DNA of 64,000 bases from Variovorax atrisoli 110B (GTDB lineage Bacteria > Pseudomonadota > Gammaproteobacteria > Burkholderiales > Burkholderiaceae_C). Of the stretch, positions 1 through 9,107 are shown piece after piece (the stretch's first letter is position 1; each line of letters begins with the position of its first letter). Below the pieces are notes generated by a model. It ran no database searches. It saw only the letters and a list, made by a program, of their open reading frames with translations, and was not told where the DNA came from. Made by a program: the position numbers and the translations under genes. The stretch spans positions 310,001-374,000 of the forward strand of contig NZ_KB907453.1 in assembly GCF_000382045.1 (NCBI RefSeq). Direction: 5' to 3'.

Positions 1-944
1 CCACGCTGCTGCGCATGCTCGCGGGCCTGGAGGACATCAGCGGCGGCGAGATCGTGATCGACGGGCGCGTGGTCAACGACCTCGAGTCGAAGGACCGCGA
101 CATCGCCATGGTGTTCCAGAGCTATGCGCTCTATCCGCACATGACGGTGGGCGAGAACATGGGCTTCAGCCTGCGCCTGCGCAATGCCGAGAAGTCGGTG
201 ACCGACGAGCGCGTGGCCAAGGCCGCGAAGATCCTCAACCTCGACGCGCTGCTCGGCCGCTATCCGCGCGAACTCTCCGGCGGCCAGCGCCAGCGCGTGG
301 CCATGGGCCGCGCCATCGTGCGCGATCCGAAGGTGTTCCTCTTCGACGAGCCGCTGTCGAACCTCGATGCCAAGCTGCGTGTGGCGATGCGCGCCGAGAT
401 CAAGGCGCTGCACCAGCGGCTGAAGACCACCACCGTCTACGTGACGCACGACCAGATCGAGGCCATGACCATGGCCGACCGCATCGTCGTGATGCACGAC
501 GGCATCGTCGAGCAGATCGGCACGCCGCTGGAGCTCTACGACCGGCCCGACAACCTGTTCGTCGCGCAGTTCATCGGCTCGCCGTCGATGAACGTCATCG
601 AGGGCACGGTGCGGCGCTCGGGCGGCGAATGCTGGGTCGAGGCGCAGGGTGCGCGCTGGCCGGTGCCGGCCGCCACGGCGGTTCCCGACGGCCAGCCGGT
701 GCACTACGGCGTCCGCCCCGGCGACATGACGCTGGGCGGCGGCTCGCACGGCGTGGAAGCCAGGGTCGTCGTGGTGGAGCCCACCGGGGCCGAGACCGAA
801 CTGCTGGTGCAGGTCGGCGAGGCGAAGCTGGTGCTCGCGGTGCACGGCCGTGTCGATGCCGGGCCCGACGACATCGTGCGGTTGGCCATCGAATCGGAGA
901 ACGTCCACCTGTTCGACCGGCAGACCGGCCGCCGCATGGGCTGA
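1..944 (+). CDS. ABC transporter ATP-binding protein, MalK/UgpC type (5' partial)
   Basis: This is the ATPase subunit of an importer of the sugar or glycerol-3-phosphate class, acting on the inner face of the cytoplasmic membrane. The window cuts it just after the Walker A lysine, so roughly the first 40 residues are missing and the reading frame enters at base 3. Visible in order are the Q-loop ([10 protein letters not shown]), the signature LSGGQRQR, Walker B VFLFDEP, the D-loop SNLDAKLR and the switch histidine in [12 protein letters not shown]-terminal regulatory OB/TOBE domain of about 100 residues contains GVRPGD. The long C-terminal domain is typical of MalK/UgpC and not of amino acid ATPases. 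Its permeases must lie upstream. It ends 25 bp from a convergent gene. Confidence 0.93.
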   Translation, partial: TLLRMLAGLEDISGGEIVIDGRVVNDLESKDRDIAMVFQSYALYPHMTVGENMGFSLRLRNAEKSVTDERVAKAAKILNLDALLGRYPRELSGGQRQRVAMGRAIVRDPKVFLFDEPLSNLDAKLRVAMRAEIKALHQRLKTTTVYVTHDQIEAMTMADRIVVMHDGIVEQIGTPLELYDRPDNLFVAQFIGSPSMNVIEGTVRRSGGECWVEAQGARWPVPAATAVPDGQPVHYGVRPGDMTLGGGSHGVEARVVVVEPTGAETELLVQVGEAKLVLAVHGRVDAGPDDIVRLAIESENVHLFDRQTGRRMG

Positions 945-969
945 AGAAGCGGCTTGCCGCGAAGGAAGA

Positions 970-2010
970 TCAGGCCGTGCGCAGCCGAAGCAGGGCGCGC
1001 ACGAAGCCGTGGTCCGAGCGCGAGCGGTCGCGCCCTTCGTGCAGGTGGTCGTTGAAGTAGTCGACGCGCCGCACGTCGCCCAGGCTGTGCCGGCTGGTGG
1101 CGACGAACTCCTCGCTCACGAGGATCTGGTCGAGCACCTCCGGGTAGCCCTGGTGGATGTGCGAGTAGGCCACGTCCTTCTTCAGCGCCGCCTCGCCCTG
1201 CATCTCGTAGGTGTTGAAGAGCGCCACGTCGCGCGCGGCCTTGTCGTAGACCACCTCCGAGGTGGCCGCCACGAGCTGCGTGGTGACGCTGTGCGGGTTG
1301 TCGTTGAAGTCGCCCATCACCACGAGCGGCACGTTCGTGCCCTGCAGCAGGTCGATCACGATGCAGCGCAGGGCCGCCGCCTCGGCGCCGCGCATCAGCA
1401 GCGAACGCAGCGAGGCCATCACGCCCACCTTGCGGTCGTCGCGGTCCTCGAGAGCATTGCCTTGCGCATCCTGCAGGAACTTGGGGCGCTTGGACTTCAG
1501 GTGCACCGTGAGCACGTGCACCTGCTGGCCATGCTTCATGCGCACCGTGGCGAGCAGGGGAGGCCGCTCGAAGCGCGTGTGCGGACCGAGCCCTGGCACA
1601 TCGACACCGAAGCCCGGCGGAAAGTCGACGAAGGAGCGGATCGCATCCACCTTCAGCCGCGTCGCGATGCCGACCCGCGGCGTACCCTGTGCGCCCGGCC
1701 TCGCGGGCGTGCCCGCGGGGCTTCCGGGCGGCGGCGAGTTCTCTGCGCCGGGCACCGAGACGAAGTCGTAGCGCAGCCCGCTGCGCGCGATGCAGGCCTT
1801 GAGTGCCGATTCGTCCCACACCTCCTGCACTGCCAGCACGTCGGCATTGAGCGCATGGAAGCGCTCCCCGGTCCACTCGATCTTCCGCTCGTACTCGCGC
1901 TCGGTGTAGGCGTCCTGGTTCTCGTAGTACATGCGGTTGGGCGCCGCGAGGTTGAGGAGGTTGCAGGTGGCTACGAAGAGGGTGGCGTAGTTGGGCGGGA
2001 TGTATTGCAT
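970..2010 (-). CDS. Endonuclease/exonuclease/phosphatase family protein
   Basis: A 346-residue hydrolase of the DNase I-like EEP fold, which cleaves phosphodiesters in nucleic acids or phospholipids. The metal-binding glutamate is in AVQEVW near residue 63. The catalytic block GDFNDNPHS lies in the second half and the terminal SDHGF carries the general-base histidine. I chose the methionine of MQYIPPNYATLF because the 13 residues before it look non-coding. No signal peptide or membrane segment is seen, so it is probably cytoplasmic. Substrate cannot be read from sequence. It converges on the ABC ATPase and is divergent from the lipoprotein gene at 2132. Confidence 0.88.
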   Translation of the reverse strand: MQYIPPNYATLFVATCNLLNLAAPNRMYYENQDAYTEREYERKIEWTGERFHALNADVLAVQEVWDESALKACIARSGLRYDFVSVPGAENSPPPGSPAGTPARPGAQGTPRVGIATRLKVDAIRSFVDFPPGFGVDVPGLGPHTRFERPPLLATVRMKHGQQVHVLTVHLKSKRPKFLQDAQGNALEDRDDRKVGVMASLRSLLMRGAEAAALRCIVIDLLQGTNVPLVVMGDFNDNPHSVTTQLVAATSEVVYDKAARDVALFNTYEMQGEAALKKDVAYSHIHQGYPEVLDQILVSEEFVATSRHSLGDVRRVDYFNDHLHEGRDRSRSDHGFVRALLRLRTA

Positions 2011-2131
2011 GGGGTGACGATTGTGTCCCGGGTTACGATTCCCGGCCAAGGTGCATCCGCCATGTCATTCGAGGCCGAGGCCGGCGGCACAAACAACAAT
2101 GAAACGAGGGAGCCGCCCCGGGGCGGAATGT

Positions 2132-3505
2132 ATGAAGTTGATCCATATCACCGCGTGCGCCGTGGCTGCGTTGCTCGCTGCGGGCTGCGCTTCCAGGGGC
2201 AATCCATCGATGTCCTTCGGCGGCAAACTTGTCGAACACAGCTTGCTGCGCATCGACGATCACGTTTCCTTTGCGCTGGAAGACGGGCCCGAGACCCGCA
2301 ACTTCACTGTCTCTTGCGATGCCGAGCAGGCGTGGTTGCTCTACACCGACTTGCGCACCGGCCGAAGCTATCCGGTGACCGGGCCGCGCTTTGGCGTGCG
2401 CAAGGAATTGGTGGAGCGCCAGGCGCAGGCCCTGAAAGCGTTGCCCGAGGTCGAGCGTGCGTGCCGAGCGGCGCGGCCCGACTGGCGCGAAGTGCAACGC
2501 AGCCCGGACGGGACATTCACGCTCATCGACATCGCAAGCGTCGACACATCGGACGGCGCATTGTTCTTCTGGGGCGCGTTCGACTATCCGCGAATGGACT
2601 TCGACCTGCCTTACCGGGCCCCCTTCGGCCAGAAGCGCGAGCGCTTCAGGCTCGAATGCCAAACGAAGTCCTATGCCCAGGTGAGCGGCTTCGACATCGA
2701 CGAGCGCGGTCGTGTCACGGACGGGCGGATCGATGGCGCCAAGGCGAAGTCGAACGCTATCGGCACCGATACGAATTCGGACTACCAGGCGCTATTCAAG
2801 GCGGCCTGCGGCGGCGCTTCGGCGGCGCAGGCGCTACCCGTTTTCGCTCCTCGCGCCAAGTCGATGCCCGATCCCCGAGGCCTGACGGCACTCAGCCCGG
2901 AGGTGACGGCCGCCGTTTCGCGATCGGGCCTTCCCCCGGCGCCCAAGCGACTGAAGCGCGTCGTGCTCGAAGGCACATGGACCAGGGACGGGAAGACGAC
3001 TCCAACCCGCAGCGAGGTCCAGATCGAGCCGGACGCCACAGCTTCCCTTTTCCGGACCCGCACCAGGGAGGCCGACGGCCACGGGGTCAATTCGCCTCGT
3101 TCGCAGGTTTGGCTGATTTGAGTGCCTTCGTCAACTTTCTTCCCGGCCCCGCCACGATCAGCCAGGTCGTGACCGATCTCTCGCTGACAGGGGACTGGCA
3201 ACGCATGACCGTCGGCTCCGAGTTGCGTTACGCCACGAAGAAGCTGAGCCTGTTCAGCATGATGGGTGGAACGACCTACGACTACACGACCGTCTGCAAG
3301 ATCGTCGGTCAGCGCGGCTGCCGAACTTCATGCCGATCTGAGCGGCGAGGCCAAGCGCCTGCAGTGCCATATGGAGCCCGACTCGCTCGGCCGGACCAGC
3401 ACCTATGCCTACCTGACCGACTATGGCTACGCGGTGCAGCTCGGGGAGGCCGGGGCAAAGCCGCCTTCCGAAGGCGTCAAGAAGATCACGGCGGTCGAGC
3501 AATGA
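2132..3505 (+). pseudogene. Lipoprotein of unknown function with two compensating frameshifts
   Basis: The start MKLIHITAC with lipobox LLAAGC gives an outer- or inner-membrane lipoprotein. The frame from 2132 closes at 3121, but similar coding sequence continues one frame over from about 3088 (QFASFAGLADLSAFVNF, to about 3310) and then returns to the original frame (AAELHADLSGEAKRLQCHM, to the stop at 3505). The first slip is at a GGGG run at 3083-3086 and the second near 3311. If joined, the product is about 457 residues. Two opposite one-base shifts could be sequencing or assembly errors in a live gene, or a decaying gene. Its stop overlaps the next start (ATGA), which suggests one operon. 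I recognise no domain. Confidence 0.7.
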
Positions 3506-4239
3506 GCGGCGTGTCTATCACACATCGGCGCGGTTTTCTGTGCAACCTGGGGCAGGTGATGACTTGCGCAGCCCTGCCTGCCCTCGCCGCATGCGGCTCC
3601 GGTCCCAGGACGCCGCCGCCGTTGCCCAAGATCACTCGCGTCATGGTGATCCCCGTCGCCCCCATCGAGAAGATGCACACCGAGAACAAGGGCATCCCCC
3701 TGGGCGTGCTGCGGCAGTCGCTGGCCGACCGGATCAAGGGCGCGGATTTCAACGAGCGCATGGAGGCAGTGCGCCGCGGGATGGGCCCCAAACTGACGGC
3801 TGCGTTGGTGCAGCAACTGAATGCGCAGGGCTACCAGGCAGAAGCGCTCGAAGGCGTGTCGCGTCCGGCGGCGTCGCCGGACAACATCGACTACAGCCGG
3901 CTGCCAACCACCGAGCCGGTGTTGCACGTGTACTTCAACGAGGTCGGCATGTATTCGGCGCGCTTCTCCACCGACTATGTCCCGCGGGTCAACGTGAGCA
4001 CCTACCTGATGGATTCGAAGGACGGGGACACCGTCTATTCCGAAACCCTGTACTACGGGGCCGATGCGAGTGGAGACAAAACGGTCAATGTGCCGGCCGA
4101 CCACGGCCACCGATGGGGCAGCTTCGGTGAGCTGGTCGCCCAGCCGCAAGCGGTTGCCGCGAGCTATGACGCGGCGGTAGTCGCGCTTGCAACCCGCATC
4201 GCCAGGAACATCCGGGCGCAGACGGCACCACCCCTCTGA
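3502..4239 (+). CDS. Putative Tat-exported lipoprotein, unknown function
   Basis: A 245-residue protein whose N-terminus has a twin-arginine-like HRRGFLCNLG followed by a hydrophobic stretch and lipobox ALAAC near residue 30, so it is probably anchored in the cell envelope. The mature part has no recognised catalytic motif. It contains a conserved-looking stretch VLHVYFNEVGMYSA and ends in a helix. The start is fixed by the ATGA overlap with the upstream lipoprotein gene, with which it is probably translated as a pair. A strong hairpin terminator follows 30 bp after the stop. Function unknown. Confidence 0.75.
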   Translation: MSGVSITHRRGFLCNLGQVMTCAALPALAACGSGPRTPPPLPKITRVMVIPVAPIEKMHTENKGIPLGVLRQSLADRIKGADFNERMEAVRRGMGPKLTAALVQQLNAQGYQAEALEGVSRPAASPDNIDYSRLPTTEPVLHVYFNEVGMYSARFSTDYVPRVNVSTYLMDSKDGDTVYSETLYYGADASGDKTVNVPADHGHRWGSFGELVAQPQAVAASYDAAVVALATRIARNIRAQTAPPL

Positions 4240-4267
4240 GGGCGGTTGCTGCCCGAGGGCAAAAAAG

Positions 4268-4291
4268 AAAGGGCACCGAGGTGCCCTTTTC
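4268..4291. terminator. Bidirectional intrinsic terminator
   Basis: AAAGGGCAC, a CGAG tetraloop and GTGCCCTTT form a nine-pair stem with A and T runs on its two sides. It lies between the convergent ends of the lipoprotein gene (4239) and the RhlE-like helicase gene (4327), so it can serve both strands. Confidence 0.85.
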
Positions 4292-4326
4292 AATTTTCAA
4301 GCAGGCGTGCTGCTCGCGGCGCCTTC

Positions 4327-6105
4327 TCAGCGGCCGAACGAACGGCCGCCGCCGCCACCGGAGCGATTGCCGCCGCCGTAGCCACCGCCGCCGCCCGAAC
4401 GGCCACCGCCGCCCGAACGGTTGCCGCCGCCGTAGCCGCCGCCACCCGAACGGCCGCCGCGTCCGCGGCCGCCCATGTGGTCGACGCTGGTGCGCAGCGG
4501 ATCGGGCTGGCCGGCGCCGCCGCTGATCGCTTCGGCGCGCAGGTGCGCAACCTGGTTGGCCTGCGTGGGGCTGTGGCTGTTGCCGTGGTGGCGCGGCTGG
4601 CGCTCCTCGTGCGGCGCGTGATGGTGATGCTGCGGGGCGCGTGCCGGTCCCTGCGGGCTGCGGGGCTGCTGCTGCGGGCGTGCGCCCTGGCCGCGCGGGC
4701 CCTGGCCTTGTCCTTGGCCCTGGCTGCCGCCATTGGCATTGCGGCCCTGGCCGTTGCCGCCACCCTGGCCGCCGCCACGACGCTGGCCGCCGCCATTGCC
4801 GTTGCTGCCGCCCTGGCTAGCCTTGTTCTCGCGGATGCGCTGGAGCATCTCGGTGCGCGCGGCCTTGGCGGCCGCCTGCATGACTTCGCGGCTCGGCGGA
4901 CGGCCGGCGCCGCCCCAGATGGTCTGGCGGCCCATGGCGATGGGCTCGGCGCGCTCGCCTTCCTCGGGGCCGAAGCCCTCGATGACCTGCACGGGGATCG
5001 TCTGCTTGGTGAAGCGCTCGATCTCCTGCATGAAGCCTTCCTCGTCCAGGCACACGAAGCTCACGGCCTCGCCGCTGGAGCCGGCGCGGCCCGTGCGGCC
5101 GATGCGGTGCACGTAGTCTTCGCTGACGTTGGGGATCTCGTAGTTCACGACGTGCGGCAGCTCGTCGATGTCGATGCCGCGGGCGGCGATGTCGGTGGCC
5201 ACCAGCGCGCGCAGTTCGCCGCTCTTGAAGCCGGCCAGCGCCTGGGTGCGGGCGCTCTGGCTCTTGTTGCCGTGCAGCGCCATCGCCTCGATGCCGTTCT
5301 TGGTGAGGAATTCGGCCACGCTGTTGGCGCCGAACTTGGTGCGCGTGAAGACCAGCACCTGGCTCCACTTGTTCTCGTTGATGATGTGCGCGAGCAGCGC
5401 CTTCTTCTTGCCGCGGCCCACGGGGTGGATCACCTGGGTGATGCGCTGCACCGTGGTGTTGCGCGGCGTGACCTGGATGCTCTGCGGGTTGCGCAGCAGG
5501 GTGGCGGCCAGGTCGCGGATCTCGTCGCTGAAGGTGGCCGAGAACAGCAGGCTCTGCTTTTCCTTGGGCACCAGCGCCAGGACCTTCTTCACGTCGTGGA
5601 TGAAGCCCATGTCGAGCATGCGGTCGGCTTCGTCGAGGATCAGCATCTGGACCTGGCCGAGGTCGAGCATGCCCTGCTGCTGCAGGTCGAGCAGGCGGCC
5701 GGGGGTGGCCACGAGGATGTCGACGCCCTTCTTGAGCTTGCTGATCTGCGGGTTCATGCCGACGCCGCCGAAGATCACGGTCGAGTCGAGCTGCAGGTAC
5801 TTGCCGTAGGTGCGCACCGACTCTTCGACCTGCGCGGCGAGTTCGCGCGTGGGGGTCAGCACGAGGGCACGGATGCCGGTGCCGCCAAACTTGTTGGTGG
5901 CGCTGCGGCTCATGGTGAGCTTGTGCAGCATCGGCAGCGTGAAGGCGGCGGTCTTGCCGGTGCCGGTCTGGGCGCCGCCGAGCAGGTCATGGCCCTCGAG
6001 CACCGCAGGGATGGCTTGCGCCTGGATGGGGGTGGGGGTGTCGTAACCGTGCTCGTGCACAGCCTTCAAGATGGCGGGAGCCAGCTTCAGTTCGTCAAAA
6101 GTCAT
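4327..6105 (-). CDS. rhlE: DEAD-box ATP-dependent RNA helicase, RhlE-like, with glycine-rich tail
   Basis: A 592-residue RNA helicase that remodels RNA using ATP, with likely roles in RNA decay, ribosome maturation and cold growth. The N-terminal 380 residues hold the full DEAD-box set: Q motif PTPIQAQAI, Walker A AQTGTGKT (45-52), PTREL, DEAD in [13 protein letters not shown] in FSATF, ARGIDI and HRIGRTGR. About 170 residues follow that are unlike the catalytic core: Gln/Asn/Gly/Arg-rich, then a His-rich patch, then repeated [15 protein letters not shown] blocks ending SFGR. This is longer than E. coli RhlE and resembles RGG-type RNA-binding tails. Start [10 protein letters not shown] is standard for the family. 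Divergent from ettA. Confidence 0.92.
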   Translation of the reverse strand: MTFDELKLAPAILKAVHEHGYDTPTPIQAQAIPAVLEGHDLLGGAQTGTGKTAAFTLPMLHKLTMSRSATNKFGGTGIRALVLTPTRELAAQVEESVRTYGKYLQLDSTVIFGGVGMNPQISKLKKGVDILVATPGRLLDLQQQGMLDLGQVQMLILDEADRMLDMGFIHDVKKVLALVPKEKQSLLFSATFSDEIRDLAATLLRNPQSIQVTPRNTTVQRITQVIHPVGRGKKKALLAHIINENKWSQVLVFTRTKFGANSVAEFLTKNGIEAMALHGNKSQSARTQALAGFKSGELRALVATDIAARGIDIDELPHVVNYEIPNVSEDYVHRIGRTGRAGSSGEAVSFVCLDEEGFMQEIERFTKQTIPVQVIEGFGPEEGERAEPIAMGRQTIWGGAGRPPSREVMQAAAKAARTEMLQRIRENKASQGGSNGNGGGQRRGGGQGGGNGQGRNANGGSQGQGQGQGPRGQGARPQQQPRSPQGPARAPQHHHHAPHEERQPRHHGNSHSPTQANQVAHLRAEAISGGAGQPDPLRTSVDHMGGRGRGGRSGGGGYGGGNRSGGGGRSGGGGGYGGGNRSGGGGGRSFGR

Positions 6106-6404
6106 TGAAAACAATAAGCGCCATACACGGCGCAGTGGCATCGGCCCGCTTGGCGTCTTGTTGACGCCGAGCCAGTCAAGGCAGATGAGGGTCAGGGGTG
6201 GGAGCCGGAAAGTCCGCCCTCGCAAAAGGGTGAAATGGGCCTTTCTTCGTCCCCGGCAGAGAGCCGGTGTCGCGGGCAACTGGACCCGGCAACGGAGCCT
6301 ATTGTCGCATGAGTCGATAATCGGTGGTTTGCCGCGCCCGAATGCCTCCATTCCGGCGGCCGCGCGTTCCCTCGAATCCCGCTACCCAAGGTAACCAACC
6401 ACAC
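6106..6404. promoter_or_regulatory. Divergent intergenic region between rhlE and ettA
   Basis: This 299-bp stretch holds no convincing gene. It must contain the promoters of the two divergent genes. A run AAAACAATAA lies directly upstream of the helicase start, and AAGG at about 6388 can act as a ribosome binding site for ettA. I found no strong sigma-70 pair. The space is ample for a long untranslated leader on the helicase mRNA. Confidence 0.4.
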
Positions 6405-8066
6405 ATGGCTCAATACGTCTATTCGATGAACCGTGTCAGCAAGACCGTGCCGCCCAAGCGGCAGATCTTGAAAGACATTTCGCTGTCCTTCTTCCCCGGC
6501 GCCAAGATCGGCGTGCTCGGCCTGAACGGCTCGGGCAAGTCCACGCTGCTCAAGATCATGGCGGGCGTCGACAAGGAAATCGAGGGCGAGGCGCTGCCCA
6601 TGCCCGGCCTGACCATCGGCTACCTGGAGCAGGAGCCCAAGCTCAACCCCGAGCACACGGTGCGCGAATCCGTCGAGGAATCGATGGGCGCCGTCAATGC
6701 GGCCAAGAAGCGCCTCGAAGAGGTCTACGAGCTGTATGCCGCCGAAGACGCCGACTTCGACGCGCTCGCAGCCGAGCAGGCCGAGCTCGAAGCCATCATC
6801 GCCACCGCCGGCACCGATTCGGAGCACCAGCTCGAGATCGCCGCCGACGCCCTGCGCCTGCCGGCCTGGGACGCCAAGATCGGCGTGCTCTCGGGCGGCG
6901 AGAAGCGCCGCGTGGCCCTGTGCCGCCTGCTGCTGAGCAAGCCCGACATGCTGCTGCTCGACGAACCGACCAACCACCTGGACGCCGAATCGGTCGAGTG
7001 GCTCGAAGTGTTCCTGCAGCGCTTCCCGGGCACCGTGGTGGCCATCACCCACGATCGCTACTTCCTCGACAACGCCGCCGAGTGGATTCTCGAACTGGAC
7101 CGCGGCCGCGGCATTCCATGGAAGGGCAACTACAGCACCTGGCTCGAGCAGAAGGGCGAGCGCCTGGCGCAGGAGCAGAAGAGCGAGGAAGCCCACGCCA
7201 AGGCCCTGAAGAAGGAACTCGAGTGGTCGCGCCAGAACCCGAAGGCGCGCCAGGCCAAGAGCAAGTCGCGCCTGGCCCGCTTCGAGGAGCTGAGCGACGT
7301 CGAATACCAGAAGCGCAACGAAACGCAGGAAATCTTCATTCCTGTGGCCGAGCGCCTGGGCAGCCAGGTGTTCGAGTTCAAGAACGTCAGCAAGTCCTTC
7401 GGCGACCGCCTGCTGATCGACAACCTGAGCTTCAACGTGCCCGCCGGCGCCATCGTCGGCATCATCGGCCCGAACGGCGCCGGCAAGTCGACGCTGTTCA
7501 AGCTGCTCGCGGGCAAGGAGAAGCCGGATTCGGGCGAGGTCGTCATCGGCCAGACCGTGAAGATGGCCTTCGTCGACCAGGCGCGCGACGCGCTGGCCGA
7601 CCAGAAGACCGTCTGGGAAGACATCTCGGGCGGCCTGGACATCATCAACGTCGGCAAGTTCCAGATGGCCAGCCGCGCCTACGCGGGCCGCTTCAACTTC
7701 AACGGAGCCGACCAGCAGAAGAAGGTCGGCACGCTGTCGGGCGGTGAACGCGGCCGCCTGCACCTGGCCAAGACGCTGATCGCCGGCGGCAACGTGCTGC
7801 TGCTGGACGAACCGTCGAACGACCTCGACGTGGAAACCCTGCGCGCGCTGGAAGACGCGCTGCTCGAGTTCGCCGGCACGGTCATGGTGATCAGCCATGA
7901 CCGCTGGTTCCTCGACCGCATCGCCACGCACATCCTCGCGGCCGAAGGCGACAGCCAGTGGACCTTCTTCGACGGCAACTACCAGGAGTACGAGGCCGAC
8001 AAGAAGAAGCGCCTGGGCGAGGAAGGTGCCAAGCCCAAGCGCATGCGCTACAAGGCGTTGAAGTAG
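6405..8066 (+). CDS. ettA: Energy-dependent translational throttle protein EttA (ABC-F)
   Basis: A 553-residue ABC-F ATPase, nearly the same length as E. coli EttA. EttA binds the ribosomal E site and gates the first elongation step according to the ATP/ADP ratio. It has two nucleotide-binding domains and no membrane part: first Walker A GLNGSGKST, signature LSGGEKRR, Walker B LLLDEPTNHLD; second Walker A GPNGAGKST, signature LSGGERGR, Walker B LLLDEPSNDLD. The linker between them (about residues 235-330) is rich in charged residues, including WSRQNPKARQAKSKSRL, and matches the P-site tRNA interaction motif region. The start MAQYVYSMNRVSK is characteristic of EttA. Confidence 0.96.
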   Translation: MAQYVYSMNRVSKTVPPKRQILKDISLSFFPGAKIGVLGLNGSGKSTLLKIMAGVDKEIEGEALPMPGLTIGYLEQEPKLNPEHTVRESVEESMGAVNAAKKRLEEVYELYAAEDADFDALAAEQAELEAIIATAGTDSEHQLEIAADALRLPAWDAKIGVLSGGEKRRVALCRLLLSKPDMLLLDEPTNHLDAESVEWLEVFLQRFPGTVVAITHDRYFLDNAAEWILELDRGRGIPWKGNYSTWLEQKGERLAQEQKSEEAHAKALKKELEWSRQNPKARQAKSKSRLARFEELSDVEYQKRNETQEIFIPVAERLGSQVFEFKNVSKSFGDRLLIDNLSFNVPAGAIVGIIGPNGAGKSTLFKLLAGKEKPDSGEVVIGQTVKMAFVDQARDALADQKTVWEDISGGLDIINVGKFQMASRAYAGRFNFNGADQQKKVGTLSGGERGRLHLAKTLIAGGNVLLLDEPSNDLDVETLRALEDALLEFAGTVMVISHDRWFLDRIATHILAAEGDSQWTFFDGNYQEYEADKKKRLGEEGAKPKRMRYKALK

Positions 8067-8165
8067 GGCTCGCCCCCAGGCTGCGCGACACTTCGTGTCG
8101 CTGCGCCAACCCCCTGCCGGGGCAACACCGGAGGCCCGGCAAAGCCGGTTCCTCGGTGTTCCTGG
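8067..8165 (-). repeat. REP-like dispersed repeat, copy A
   Basis: About 100 bp between the convergent ends of ettA and the decarboxylase-family gene. Read on the minus strand it has the same order of blocks as the copies at 26456, 52651, 60601 and 60699: GGAACCGGCTTTGCCGGGC (hairpin CCGGC-TTT-GCCGG), a variable middle with a C-run and G-run hairpin, then GCGACACGAAGTG and a G-rich end. It probably acts as a transcription terminator or mRNA 3' stabiliser. Confidence 0.75.
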
Positions 8166-8173
8166 AAGGGGCC

Positions 8174-8641
8174 TCAGGTCATCTCGGCAAGAGCGTGCGG
8201 TTCCGCAAGGGGCCGCGCGCTTTTTTCATCGTCCGCCGCGAACACGTCGCGCGCCGCGAAGAGGCCGTTGAGCGCGGCCGGGAAGCCCGCGTAGACCGCC
8301 ATCTGCATCATGACCTCGACCACCTCGTCGCGCGTCACGCCCACGTTCAGCGCGGCCTGGATGTGCACCTTCAGCTGCGGCGTGGCATTGCCCATGGCGG
8401 CGAGCGCGGCCACCGTCGCGATCTCGCGGGAGCGCAGGTCGAGGCCGGGGCGCGAGTAGATGTCGCCGAATGGGAACTCGATCACCAGTCGGCCGAAGTC
8501 CGGCGCGATGCCGGCCAGGCTCTCGACCACCTTGACGCCGCCTTCGCCGTCGATCTCATGAAGCTTGGCCAGGCCACGCGCGTAGCGCTGGCTGTCGCCC
8601 TGAACCTGGTCTTGCCGTTGTTGTTGTTGTGTGTTCGTCAT
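8174..8641 (-). CDS. Carboxymuconolactone decarboxylase family protein
   Basis: A 155-residue all-helical protein of the CMD/AhpD superfamily. The pattern GVTRDEVVEVMMQMAVYAGFPAAL closely matches gamma-carboxymuconolactone decarboxylases. There is no CxxC pair, so an AhpD-like peroxidase role is unlikely and a decarboxylase-like role is favoured. The start MTNTQQQQ begins inside the 3' end of the upstream merR gene (86-bp overlap), giving tight translational coupling. Members of this group next to MerR regulators often respond to reactive electrophiles or to oxidative stress; the real substrate here is unknown. The stop is close to the REP-like copy A. Confidence 0.85.
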   Translation of the reverse strand: MTNTQQQQRQDQVQGDSQRYARGLAKLHEIDGEGGVKVVESLAGIAPDFGRLVIEFPFGDIYSRPGLDLRSREIATVAALAAMGNATPQLKVHIQAALNVGVTRDEVVEVMMQMAVYAGFPAALNGLFAARDVFAADDEKSARPLAEPHALAEMT

Positions 8642-9056
8642 CGCTCGTCTTTCCTTTCCGGGCCTTGCCCGACAGAGGAGGACGCTCGTTCGTCTTCTCG
8701 ACCTTGCGGTAGTGGTCGATCTTGAGCGACAGCGCCTGCATGGATTGCTGCAGCGCCGCCACCTTGGCCTGAACCTCGGCGAGATGCCGCTCGAGCATCT
8801 CGCGCCGTTCGCCGACGCTGGCGTCCCCCTGGCTTCGAAGCCTGACGAAGGCCTGCATGCCCTGGATGGACATGCCGGTCTCGCGCAGGCGCAACAGGAA
8901 ATCCAGCAGGTCCATGTCGGCGCTCGCATAGCGCCGCTGGCCGCCCGGCGCACGGGACACCGCGGCGATCAGTCCGATGCGTTCGTAGTACCGCAGCGTG
9001 TGGGCCGTGAGGCCGGTTCGTTCTGCGACTTCCGCGATGGTCAGGCTGGTTTCCAT
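8556..9056 (-). CDS. MerR family transcriptional regulator
   Basis: A 166-residue regulator. The N-terminal winged helix SLTIAEVAERTGLTAHTLRYYERIGLI is canonical for MerR. It is followed by the second DNA-contact segment RRYASADMDLLDFL and a long dimerisation coiled coil (about 80-125). The effector end lacks the paired cysteines or Cys-rich loops of metal sensors, so a metal ligand is unlikely. The closest type is the NmlR/AdhR-like group that senses electrophiles. A palindromic operator with a 19-bp promoter spacer lies directly upstream, so autoregulation is expected. The C-terminal end overlaps the downstream gene and its last 30 residues are low-complexity. Confidence 0.9.
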   Translation of the reverse strand: METSLTIAEVAERTGLTAHTLRYYERIGLIAAVSRAPGGQRRYASADMDLLDFLLRLRETGMSIQGMQAFVRLRSQGDASVGERREMLERHLAEVQAKVAALQQSMQALSLKIDHYRKVEKTNERPPLSGKARKGKTSDDEHTTTTTARPGSGRQPALRAWPGQAS

Positions 9057-9063
9057 GGCATCG

Positions 9064-9094
9064 ATTCTCGAAATTAGAGCGCGCTCTAAGTCAA
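9064..9094 (-). promoter_or_regulatory. MerR-type promoter and operator of the merR/CMD pair
   Basis: On the minus strand the -35 TTGACT (9089-9094) and the -10 GAGAAT (9064-9069) are separated by 19 bp. The spacer region is filled by the perfect 16-bp palindrome TTAGAGCGCGCTCTAA (9074-9089). A 19-bp spacer with a centred dyad is the hallmark of MerR-activated promoters. The expected transcription start falls within one or two bases of the ATG at 9056, so the message may be leaderless. Confidence 0.85.
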
Positions 9095-9107
9095 GCGCCT
9101 TGTCGAA

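Noticed and set aside
850-4239. A long open frame on the plus strand crossing the EEP hydrolase and lipoprotein genes
   Set aside because: The first part is the antisense of the hydrolase gene; only the segments from about 3088 to 3310 and from 3502 are real coding sequence.
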